Shown here: piece by piece, positions 1 to 8,754 of the stretch
Layout: each line of letters begins with the position of its first letter
How positions within the stretch are numbered: position 1 is the first letter of the stretch
Source: a bacterium
GTDB lineage: Bacteria > 4484-113 > JAGGVC01
NCBI GenBank assembly: GCA_039961635.1
Contig: JABRWB010000023.1
Coordinates: 1-15,300, forward strand
DNA length: 15,300 nucleotides
Direction: 5' to 3'
Made by a program: the position numbers and the translations under genes
The notes under the pieces: model-generated
Database searches by the model: none
What the model was told of the DNA's origin: nothing
The model's input: the letters and a program-made list of their open reading frames with translations, nothing else

Positions 1-1172
1 GCTACGACATAAATCCCGCAAGCGAGCTGTTCTATTACCGCAACTACACCGTGAACGAGAACAGCATAATGCAGCCGTCGGAAGGCGGGACGTTCGAGAT
101 TGCGGGGCTGAACGTGATGTACGAGGGAACGAGGGTAAAGTCGTTCGTTGTGGGGAGGGATTTAAATCCGGGAGGACGAGGGGATGGGGCATATTACGCG
201 CAGGGAGGATTTTCAGCAGGAACGCTTAGGCCGGCGCCGACGATGACGCCGGTGGGGGGATGGGGGAATAGTGTGAATAATGGGTGTTGTGGAAGATATA
301 ACAGCGGCTCGCCACTCGATTCACCGCCAGTCGTTCCCCCCGGCATTGGAGAACGAGAATTTCCTTGGGGCAAGGTTCCCATTTGGTTGCTGCCACCGTG
401 GAATGGGCCTAATCCGCCTGGTCCGCCCGCGTTTTCGGACCCGCCCGTTTCTTGTCCGTGGGGATATTTCGTTTATAACAACGAATGCTGCCGCTATGTT
501 CCTGCACCTGGAAGCTCGGGCGGCAAAAATCTTGTTATTGATTGCCCCGGATGGTGGATGCCAGCCACACCTTGGGTCACGCCGCCACCCGGATTCCAAT
601 GGCCATCTCCGGGAACCCCTATTCCAATTCCTAGGCCACCTAAATCCCCTAAGCCGCCGTCCAGGCCTAAACCTCCTGAAAGCCCTGCGCCGCCTTCCGA
701 TCCGCCTGTTGGGCCGCCAAAGCCGCCGGATGGTCCTCACCCTCCAGAGCCCCCTAGGCCGCCTTCTTCAGATCCATGTGCCTTTCTTGTTAGCATAATC
801 CAAATGGCCATGGATGATTGTATTGATGATGATGTAGAAGACTTGCTAGAATGCTTAATCGACCAATTAATTGATAGGCTTTGCAATGGTGGCGGATCAG
901 ATTTAGAGATATGCCTTTGCAATGCAATAGGCGTTACACTTAAGGAAGCTCTTGAGGATCTAATTGAGGATTATGCCCCTTGCTTCGTGGGCTGCATTGC
1001 AAAGGGCGGCGCCCGCGCTTTTTGCATGCGTTTTTGCATGGGTCAAGTAATGGATGACCTAGTTTATAATTTCGGCGTTGCACTCACGGAGTGCGCGAAG
1101 GCGGAGTTGTCAACTGAATTGTGCGAAGATATAATTGAAAGTATTATTTGGGAATATTTATTGAAACAATAG
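1..1172 (+). CDS. 3' end of a large proline-rich, probably secreted protein with a Cys-patterned helical tip
   Basis: The frame is open to the left edge (first full codon at 3), so the GTG at 51 is unlikely to be the true start and the N-terminus is missing. Residue numbers here count from that GTG. A Gly-rich stretch follows a short core end that recurs in the gene at 1902. Residues 60-171 are rich in Pro, Trp, Gly and CC pairs. Residues 172-242 are a proline-rich linker (many PP pairs with K, E, S, D). Residues 243-373 form an acidic, probably helical domain with 12 cysteines at 243, 257, 268, 278, 288, 290, 311, 315, 325, 329, 348 and 358. Base composition falls at the linker/tip border: 38/60 GC at 541-600 against 25/60 at 841-900. 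The edge sequence YD...ELFYYRN recalls the Rhs/YD-repeat signature, but only weakly. An ankyrin gene follows 7 bases after the stop. The architecture (core, linker, foreign-looking tip) fits a polymorphic effector or adhesin. No toxin fold is recognised. Confidence 0.75.
   Translation, partial: YDINPASELFYYRNYTVNENSIMQPSEGGTFEIAGLNVMYEGTRVKSFVVGRDLNPGGRGDGAYYAQGGFSAGTLRPAPTMTPVGGWGNSVNNGCCGRYNSGSPLDSPPVVPPGIGEREFPWGKVPIWLLPPWNGPNPPGPPAFSDPPVSCPWGYFVYNNECCRYVPAPGSSGGKNLVIDCPGWWMPATPWVTPPPGFQWPSPGTPIPIPRPPKSPKPPSRPKPPESPAPPSDPPVGPPKPPDGPHPPEPPRPPSSDPCAFLVSIIQMAMDDCIDDDVEDLLECLIDQLIDRLCNGGGSDLEICLCNAIGVTLKEALEDLIEDYAPCFVGCIAKGGARAFCMRFCMGQVMDDLVYNFGVALTECAKAELSTELCEDIIESIIWEYLLKQ
36..170 (+). 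repeat. Conserved core-end segment, copy 1 (related to 2214-2399)
   Basis: The 45 codons from YRNYT to GRDLNP align with the end of the gene starting at 1902. The first 24 codons match without gaps at 12 of 24 residues (RN.T..EN.I..PS..G..EI.G). After a 14-residue insertion in the other copy, MY.GTR.K...VGRD..P matches at 11 of 18. Similarity is at the protein level and the bases have diverged, so this is an old duplication or a family motif rather than a fresh repeat. In this copy the protein continues into the variable proline-rich part. Confidence 0.75.
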
Positions 1173-1179
1173 GTGCGAT

Positions 1180-1905
1180 GTGAAATTGAGATATATTATC
1201 GTTTTAATGTTGTTGCTAATGCTTTTTTTAATGCTGCGCCTTTACATTATTCCCATTCTTTTTGTTAGGGCGATAGAAACGGATAATGCTGGCGCGACTG
1301 ATACTCTTTTGGATGTTGTTCCTTCGTTGCTAGTTTACAAACCAGATAGTTGGAACGGATTGTCTGCATTAAGATTGGCAGCAGGCAGAGGCAATGCAAA
1401 TGTTACCAGAATATTACTAATTCACGATGCCGACATAAATGCCCTTGAGAAACATTTGTCAGCGCTTCATTTAGCTTCATTAAATGGGCACGAGAAGGTA
1501 GTCAATATTTTGCTTTCCGAGGGCGCGGATCCCAATTTAGGTAATAGTCGTGATGGAAGTATTGCGCTTCATTGTGTTGTTAAGGGATACAAGTTTATTG
1601 ACTCTGTCGAGAGGAAGGATGTTGATGCTCGCAATCGGGTATTAATTCTTCTTTTGGGGCTTTCATCAAATCCTAATTTTAGAGATAAAAATGGAGATAC
1701 GCCGCTGCATGACGCTGTTGATGCGCTATATTATGATGCCGTTAAAATACTATGCGAAGCCAATGTTAATATTAATGAAGTAAATGATAGGGGAGAAACA
1801 CCCTTAAAACTAGCTTTAAGGAAGAAAGCCACTCATAATGAAGATAATCTTGAAAAAGACGCGGACCGGATAATTGAATTCTTGAAGTTGAAAGGTGCGA
1901 GATGA
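1180..1905 (+). CDS. Membrane-anchored ankyrin-repeat protein, candidate partner of the preceding tip domain
   Basis: The 241-residue product starts at GTG 1180, 7 bases after the preceding stop, with AGG six bases upstream. Residues 5-29 are a hydrophobic anchor or uncleaved signal after the charged MKLR. About five ankyrin units follow between 58 and 240; the best are LSALHLASLNGHEKVV (93-108) and NGDTPLHDAV (171-180). The ankyrin part probably faces the periplasm by the positive-inside rule. Ankyrin proteins are known as immunity proteins in polymorphic toxin systems, and the gene order (tip domain, then small partner) and the shared low GC (18/60 at 1741-1800) fit that role. It could also be an unrelated scaffold protein. 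The ankyrin call is firm; the immunity role is inferred. The stop overlaps the next start as ATGA, suggesting translational coupling. Confidence 0.85.
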   Translation: MKLRYIIVLMLLLMLFLMLRLYIIPILFVRAIETDNAGATDTLLDVVPSLLVYKPDSWNGLSALRLAAGRGNANVTRILLIHDADINALEKHLSALHLASLNGHEKVVNILLSEGADPNLGNSRDGSIALHCVVKGYKFIDSVERKDVDARNRVLILLLGLSSNPNFRDKNGDTPLHDAVDALYYDAVKILCEANVNINEVNDRGETPLKLALRKKATHNEDNLEKDADRIIEFLKLKGAR

Positions 1906-2348
1906 TTATCCAGGCCGGGAACATAGACGCAACGAACAGCAACACCGCTCCCACATGGACGAACCATCCGCATGCCTTGAGGCCCGTGGAATCGCAGCAG
2001 GTCCAGACCAACAGCGCCACGCAGTTCATCAACGTATCCGACGAGATATCCCCATCTCGCAGGACGTACAATCCCTCCACGTCCGCAGCCGGAGACACCG
2101 AAGCGATAGCCGCCAAGGGACGCCTCGTGCTCGTCAACGGCGCGGTGCCCACGGTCATGGCCAAAACGACGGTTTCCGAGGTTCCCCGCTCTGGAGAGCC
2201 GGGCTATATCAGCCACCGCAACCCGACCTATTCCGAGAATACGATTGCGATTCCAAGCGACCGCGGCGCGCTGGAAATAAGCGGCAAGAGACGGGGCCGC
2301 CGGCGGGCAAGCGAAGCGACACCCGTTGGGGTGGCGATGATGTACTAA
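1902..2348 (+). CDS. 148-residue protein whose end matches the core end of the first gene; probably a truncated paralogue
   Basis: ATG 1902 overlaps the ankyrin stop (ATGA), with AAAGGTG just upstream. Residues 1-104 are polar, rich in Thr, Ser, Asn and Pro, with no family I recognise. Residues 105-128 match the first protein (HRNPTYSENTIAIPSD, then EISG). A 14-residue Arg-rich insertion follows, then GVAMMY, where the TAA at 2346 falls on the position occupied by Glu in the first protein. Reading on in the same frame gives GTRGKTWIVGRDGIPRP before a TAA at 2400, clearly the continuation of the homology. The gene has therefore probably lost its end by a GAA-to-TAA change, or is read through. 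GC content (37/60 at 2161-2220) is like the core, unlike the ankyrin gene. It may be a displaced core end left after a tip cassette was inserted, or a family member with a short tail. Confidence 0.6.
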   Translation: MIIQAGNIDATNSNTAPTWTNHPHALRPVESQQVQTNSATQFINVSDEISPSRRTYNPSTSAAGDTEAIAAKGRLVLVNGAVPTVMAKTTVSEVPRSGEPGYISHRNPTYSENTIAIPSDRGALEISGKRRGRRRASEATPVGVAMMY

Positions 2349-2399
2349 GGGACGCGGGGCAAGACGTGGATCGTGGGGCGTGATGGTATTCCGCGGCCT
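2214..2399 (+). repeat. Conserved core-end segment, copy 2 (related to 36-170), with an in-frame TAA
   Basis: This covers codons from HRNPT through GIPRP of the gene at 1902, read through the TAA at 2346-2348. The match to copy 1 continues on both sides of the stop, which shows that the stop interrupts an ancestral reading frame. A 14-codon insertion (about 2286-2327) encoding KRRGRRRASEATPV is absent from copy 1. Confidence 0.7.
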
Positions 2400-2484
2400 T
2401 AACAAAGTCCCGCTACACTGGCAGTCCAAATTCGGATTGCGGCGCGTGCGCGCTATACCCCATTTTCCCCGCGTCGCGCAATTT

Positions 2485-2506
2485 GGCATAGGTACGGCAT
2501 AGGTAC
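2485..2506. repeat. 11-base tandem repeat, two exact copies
   Basis: GGCATAGGTAC occurs twice in direct succession (2485-2495 and 2496-2506) and is followed by GGCGG. It looks like slippage-type duplication; no function is evident. Confidence 0.8.
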
Positions 2507-2530
2507 GGCGGCCCGAACCCGCGCAAATTT

Positions 2531-2590
2531 TGGCGGCGGATATGGCGGCGGATGCGGCGGCGGATGCGGCGGGCTAATTGGCGGCCGCCG
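2531..2590. repeat. 12-base tandem repeat, about five units
   Basis: Units of the type YGGCGGCGGATR start at 2531, 2543, 2555, 2567 and 2579; the last two are degenerate. In the + frame of the upstream paralogue they encode Gly-Gly-Gly-Tyr/Cys repeats. The period is a multiple of three, which fits coding or formerly coding sequence. Confidence 0.75.
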
Positions 2591-2623
2591 CCGGGGCCGC
2601 GGAAATGGCCGCGGGTTGGCGGC

Positions 2624-2908
2624 CTACGTCGTGCCGCTGTCGTACTTCTCGACGAACGAGATGCTGGGCTCCTCCAGCACGCCGCCGCTTACCATCGCGT
2701 CCTTGAGCTCCTGCGATTCAGCAAATTTATGTGCGTTTTCGAAGCTGTCAAACTCGAAGATCATGTGAATGTCGTTGGGATCGTTTTCGTTGTGGAAGAT
2801 TTGATAGCTGGTTTCACCTCCGGCCTTGCGTACCGCATGGAAGCTGTCGAACAGCTTCCGCCACTCCTTGTAATCCTTGACCCTGTGCCTAGCCCATACG
2901 TACGGCAT
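2624..2908 (-). CDS. Small ferredoxin-fold-like (ABM/cyclase-like) protein
   Basis: The 94-residue product starts at ATG 2908, chosen over an upstream in-frame start at 2953 because GGAGG sits six bases before it. The opening MPYVWARHRVKDYKEWRKLF, a central HMIFEFDSFENAHKF and the length are typical of dimeric alpha+beta barrel proteins (antibiotic biosynthesis monooxygenase or cyclase-like, EthD/Dabb-type folds). Many of these have no known substrate. It is cytoplasmic, with no signal peptide. It lies 94 bases downstream of the copper ATPase on the same strand and could be co-transcribed, but a copper link is only positional. The fold assignment is by pattern. Confidence 0.75.
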   Translation of the reverse strand: MPYVWARHRVKDYKEWRKLFDSFHAVRKAGGETSYQIFHNENDPNDIHMIFEFDSFENAHKFAESQELKDAMVSGGVLEEPSISFVEKYDSGTT

Positions 2909-3002
2909 CGCATTCCTCCGTGAAGTTGGATTTGAAACGGTGATTGGTACCACGCCGCGGACGGGGATATCGAAAAAAACAAGCAGGATGATCAGCGGAA
3001 AG

Positions 3003-5654
<2,652 letters not shown>

Positions 5655-5756
5655 TAGTGCGACTCCTAGGTGGGCCGAAATTTGCAAAGCCGAACAGCCG
5701 ATGCGGCCGGGCGAAGATAATAGAACATCTTGCGCCGCGCGGAGCTGGAAACCTCT
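5655..5756. promoter_or_regulatory. Divergent spacer between copA and ruvX
   Basis: This 102-base gap must hold promoters for both directions. AT-rich sequence near 5713-5725 (AGATAATAG on +, TATTATCT on -) could supply -10 elements, but I see no matching -35 at proper spacing. I see no clear copper-regulator palindrome. The copA Shine-Dalgarno sits at about 5663-5667. Confidence 0.3.
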
Positions 5757-6296
5757 ATGCAATATAATCCACGCGTGTCCTACCGCTTTCTTGCTCTAGA
5801 TATCGGCAGCGTGCGAACCGGGGTCGCGGTATCCGACTCCGGCGGCGTGCTGGCGTCGCCCGCGGGAACAATCGAGGCGTCGGACTTCAAGGAAATCGCG
5901 GCGGAACTTGGCAGGCTGCTCGAATCGCTGGCGAAGGAAGGGCGAATCGAAGGTACGCGCGATTTCGCGGCGATAATCGTCGGGCTTCCGCTTGGCAAAT
6001 CGGGCGAGGAAACGGAGCGGACGACAAACATTCGAATCATCGGCGAACTACTGGCCGCGGATTTCGGTCTGCCCGTTCATTTCGTTGACGAGCGTTACTC
6101 GACGCGGCGGATGAAAGCCGCCGACCGCGAATCCGGCCGAAGGGAAATGAAAGGAAGGGAAAACATCGACGCGCGGGCCGCGGCCGAGATTTTGCAGGGC
6201 TGGCTTGACGCGCGGCGGATGCGCGGCGTTTCGTCCGATTACGATGACTCGCCGGAAGGATCGAAGCCGATTGATGCGGGGGGGGAGAGATATTGA
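5757..6296 (+). CDS. ruvX: Putative pre-16S rRNA nuclease YqgF/RuvX
   Basis: The 179-residue product is an RNase H-fold protein of the YqgF/RuvX family, which finishes the 5' end of 16S rRNA. Visible motifs are [15 protein letters not shown] with the metal-binding Asp (about residue 15), [22 protein letters not shown], and the final [14 protein letters not shown]. At 179 residues it is longer than the usual ~140, mostly through an extension around GRIEGTRDF and a polar tail after residue 155. I chose ATG 5757; a TTG at 5730 and a GTG at 5775 are alternatives, and none has a strong ribosome site. The stop overlaps the TTG start of the next gene by four bases, so the two form an operon. Confidence 0.92.
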   Translation: MQYNPRVSYRFLALDIGSVRTGVAVSDSGGVLASPAGTIEASDFKEIAAELGRLLESLAKEGRIEGTRDFAAIIVGLPLGKSGEETERTTNIRIIGELLAADFGLPVHFVDERYSTRRMKAADRESGRREMKGRENIDARAAAEILQGWLDARRMRGVSSDYDDSPEGSKPIDAGGERY

Positions 6297-6817
6297 GCGA
6301 TACCGCAAGGCCGCGCGGTGGATTCAGGCCCGTGCTTCATTTCGGCTCGGTGCTTGAAATTCCGCCGGATTTATTCGCAGCGCGCGGTGTGCGCGCGGTG
6401 GCGCTGGACGTGGACAACACGATCACGCGCTGGGAGCTCGAAAGCGTCCCCGGCGAAATCCTGGATTGGATCGCCGCGCTCAAATCGCGGGGGCTGTCGC
6501 TTGCGCTCGTCTCTAACGGCGTCGCGCGCAAGCTGAAATCCGTGGAGGAGCAGACCGGCGTCGCGCTCGTTCCGGGCAAGAAGCCGTTCCTTTCGACGTT
6601 CGTGCGCTGCAGGGAATTTTTCGGCGCGCCCGATTCGCAAATCGCGATCGTGGGCGACCAGTGCGTGACCGATATCTGGCCGGCCAACAGGCTGGGCTGG
6701 CTGACAGTCCTTGTCGAGCCGATGTCGCGGCGCGATTTCATCGGCACGCACATTTACCGTGCGATGGAGCGCGCGTTCGGAATGCGCCGCGCGCTGGAAG
6801 GCGGCGGCTCGCCTTGA
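6293..6817 (+). CDS. yqeG: YqeG-type HAD (class IIIA) phosphatase
   Basis: The 174-residue product belongs to the HAD superfamily, close to YqeG, whose substrate is not settled. The nucleophile motif LDVDNT (residues 38-43) is followed by SN at 74-75, the conserved KKPF Lys near 96-97 and VGDQCVTDIWPANRLG (120-135), in the order and spacing of that family. The segment PVLHFGSVLEIPPDLFAARGV before the nucleophile matches the family's usual N-terminal lead-in, which supports the TTG start at 6293. That TTG lies in TTGA over the ruvX stop, behind GGGGGGGAGAG. It is soluble, with no signal peptide, and is translationally coupled to ruvX. Confidence 0.88.
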   Translation: MSDTARPRGGFRPVLHFGSVLEIPPDLFAARGVRAVALDVDNTITRWELESVPGEILDWIAALKSRGLSLALVSNGVARKLKSVEEQTGVALVPGKKPFLSTFVRCREFFGAPDSQIAIVGDQCVTDIWPANRLGWLTVLVEPMSRRDFIGTHIYRAMERAFGMRRALEGGGSP

Positions 6818-7332
6818 AGGAAACGCTAATGAAGTGAAGCAGGAGCCAGCGGCGGTTCGCCCGCCTCGAAGCCGTGAAACTTCGCTTTCATCTCTCCCTT
6901 TGCCTCCTCCGAATCCAAAAACGGGCTCCCCACGATCCTTGCCTTGTATCTAACCAAAAATGGAGGCTGACCGCCCCGCCCGCAATCGCCCGGCAAGGCG
7001 CCCGGCTTACTTGCCTTTTGCGCTTTCAATCCGGCGATTTATCGCAGGAGACAAGGGGGGGGATAAATTTCCGCACTTCAGATGGGCACCGGCAAGCCGG
7101 TGCACTTCCAAATCCGGGCGCACGAAGTACGTTTCTATGGTCATTCGCCGTTCCAGGCAAGTGGTAAGCCGCCGGGCGTTCCGTTGTCGCTATCGCGGCC
7201 ATCGGCAAGCGGATTCAATCCGATTGTGGCCGATTCCGCCATTCGGTTAGGATATTTCTTTCGTCCGCGGCCCAAATGCCGCGCCAGGAAGTTACATTCC
7301 TCAATCCTCGATGGGCGAGCCGCCGCTCGTCC
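6818..7332. other. 515-base convergent spacer, no supported gene
   Basis: It lies between the ends of yqeG (+) and purA (-). It contains a stem near 6851-6865 (GGCGG...CCGCC), a perfect 8-base-arm palindrome at 7086-7103, a G-run at 7054-7062, and a hairpin touching the purA stop. A 67-codon minus frame (7029-6826, TTG start) encodes PPFLVRYKARIVGSPF and GFEAGEPPLAPASLH, but lacks a good ribosome site. The composition looks like dispersed intergenic repeat rather than a gene. No tRNA-like cloverleaf was seen. Confidence 0.5.
7086..7103. repeat. Perfect inverted repeat
   Basis: GCACCGGC AA GCCGGTGC has 8-base arms and a 2-base centre. It can form a strong hairpin in either strand. There is no T-run on either side, so it is not a canonical intrinsic terminator. 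It could be a REP-like element or a bidirectional transcription stop between the converging genes. Confidence 0.6.
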
Positions 7333-7333
7333 C
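7313..7333 (-). terminator. Hairpin at the purA stop codon, weak terminator candidate
   Basis: On the minus strand GGG-A-CGAGC, loop GGCG, GCTCG-CCC forms an 8-pair stem with one bulged A, beginning at the last base of the purA stop codon. The downstream bases (ATCGAGG) have no T-run, so factor-independent termination is doubtful. Confidence 0.3.
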
Positions 7334-8604
7334 TAATCCATTATCGTCTGGTCGTGATCCGGGCCGACGGAGTAAATCGAGACCGGGATGCCAGTTTGCT
7401 CCGTTATGAAATCGGTGTAATCCAAAAGCGGCCGCGGCAGGTCGCCCTTGGTTTTTGCGTACCTGATGTCGCATTTCCAACCGGGGAATTCGCGGTAAAT
7501 CGGCTCGCATTTTGCGAGGATGGAGTCGTCCAGGTCCACTTCGGTTATTTCGCTGTCCTTGTAGCGGTAGCCAACGCAGACGTTGATCGAGTCGAACTCG
7601 TTGAGCACGTCTATCTTGGTCAGCGCAAGCTCGGTCGCCCCGTTGATCATGATCGCATACTTCAGGAGGACTAGGTCAAGCCAGCCGCAACGGCGCTTGC
7701 GTCCGGTGGTTGTCCCGTACTCGCGTCCGGCCTCGCGCATCGCGTCGCCCGCGCTGTTGAGCTGCTCGGTGGGGAAACTGCCGTTGCCCACGCGCGTCGC
7801 GTACGCTTTCGAAACCGCGATGACGCGCGAAATTTTGTTCGGCGCGATCCCGGTGCCCAGGCACGCGCCCGCGGTGACCGGGTGGCTGGACGTGACGAAA
7901 GGATAGGTTCCGTAGTCTATATCCAATAGCGTCCCCTGGGCGCCTTCAAGAAGCAGCTCCTTGCCGGAAGCCAGCAGGTCGCGGATGATCGGCGTCGTGT
8001 TGGCGACGAACGGCGCGATTTTCTTCGCCCCTTCTCTCAAAAGCTCGAACTGCTCGTCCGCCGAAAACGGGGGCGCGTTGTAAAGCGCGGCCATCAGCGC
8101 GTTTTTGGTTTCGACGGCGTATTTCACCTTGGCGCGCAAAAGATCGAGATCGAGCAGGTCGCCCGCCTTGAGACCGATGCGAAGGTATTTGTCGGAATAC
8201 GCCGGGCCTATGCCGTGGCCGGTCGTCCCGATTGCGGACTTGCCCAGGCGCTTCTCCTCCAGCGCGTCGAGCGTCTTGTGGTACGGCGCGACGAGGTGCG
8301 CGTCCGACGATACGAACAGCGCGCCCGCGAACTCCCCCATCTCCTCCAGCGTCGCGATTTCCTGGGACAGCGTAATCGGATCCACGACGACGCCGGCGCC
8401 GAGGATGCAAATTTTGTCTTTATAAAGTATGCCGGAAGGGAGCAGGTGGAACTTGTAGGTCTTGCCGCCCGCCTTTACGGTGTGACCTGCGTTCGAGCCT
8501 CCCTGATAGCGCACGACTGCGTCGAACCGGGGAGCGAGCAGATGCGTGATCTTGCCTTTTCCCTCATCGCCCCACTGGGCGCCAACTACAACTACAACGC
8601 TCAT
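7333..8604 (-). CDS. purA: Adenylosuccinate synthetase
   Basis: The 423-residue enzyme joins IMP and aspartate using GTP in the first step from IMP to AMP. Visible motifs: GAQWGDEGKGK near the N-terminus, GGSNAGHTV, GTTGHGIGPAY (His where many enzymes have Arg), LLEGAQGTLLDIDYGTYPFV, TGRKRRCGWLDL, LTKIDVLN and the closing GPDHDQTI. Length matches the family. Two ATGs lie close together (8610 and 8604). The GGGGG at 8612-8616 is one base from the first and seven from the second, so 8604 is chosen. A promoter lies upstream, so it is probably transcribed separately from nth. Confidence 0.97.
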   Translation of the reverse strand: MSVVVVVGAQWGDEGKGKITHLLAPRFDAVVRYQGGSNAGHTVKAGGKTYKFHLLPSGILYKDKICILGAGVVVDPITLSQEIATLEEMGEFAGALFVSSDAHLVAPYHKTLDALEEKRLGKSAIGTTGHGIGPAYSDKYLRIGLKAGDLLDLDLLRAKVKYAVETKNALMAALYNAPPFSADEQFELLREGAKKIAPFVANTTPIIRDLLASGKELLLEGAQGTLLDIDYGTYPFVTSSHPVTAGACLGTGIAPNKISRVIAVSKAYATRVGNGSFPTEQLNSAGDAMREAGREYGTTTGRKRRCGWLDLVLLKYAIMINGATELALTKIDVLNEFDSINVCVGYRYKDSEITEVDLDDSILAKCEPIYREFPGWKCDIRYAKTKGDLPRPLLDYTDFITEQTGIPVSIYSVGPDHDQTIMD

Positions 8605-8646
8605 AAACATACCCCCGGCGCGCTAGAATCCGCGCACAGGGGCGGC

Positions 8647-8675
8647 ATCCTAACATCGCGGCAAAAGGCGGTCAA
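8647..8675 (-). promoter_or_regulatory. Predicted sigma70-type promoter of purA
   Basis: On the minus strand TTGACC (8675-8670), a 17-base spacer and TAGGAT (8652-8647) give a near-consensus promoter. Transcription would start around 8640, leaving a leader of about 36 bases that holds the GGGGG ribosome site. I did not see a purine-repressor operator. Confidence 0.55.
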
Positions 8676-8754
8676 CTTGCCAAACGGATGCGATTATGCG
8701 ATACTTTTTCAAATAGAAACCGTCCGGCCGCATTTTCCGCGGGCAACCCTTCCG

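Larger units (their letters stand above)
2403..2623. other. GC-rich spacer with two short tandem repeats
   Basis: No supported gene. It lies between the convergent truncated paralogue (+) and the small ABM-like gene (-). The + frame of the paralogue stays open after its second stop and runs through the 12-base repeats as GGGYGGGCGGGCGG, so this could be decayed coding tail. No T-run terminator was found. Confidence 0.5.

Noticed and set aside
3-170. Firm assignment of the first gene as an Rhs/YD-repeat toxin
   Set aside because: Only YD...ELFYYRN at the edge resembles that family; no complete YD repeat or hyperconserved Rhs core end is in the window.
564-776. Proline-codon-rich stretch as a CRISPR or DNA repeat
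   Set aside because: No regular period or spacer structure; it is simply a Pro-rich coding linker.
1895-2383. 162-codon + frame overlapping the 148-codon gene
   Set aside because: Very rich in Arg, Gln and His and without the homology to the first gene that the chosen frame shows.
1833-2489. 218-codon minus-strand frame
   Set aside because: Crosses the ankyrin gene end and paralogue on the opposite strand; composition typical of a shadow frame.
6826-7029. 67-codon minus frame in the yqeG-purA spacer
   Set aside because: TTG start without ribosome site and no family; described only as part of the spacer.
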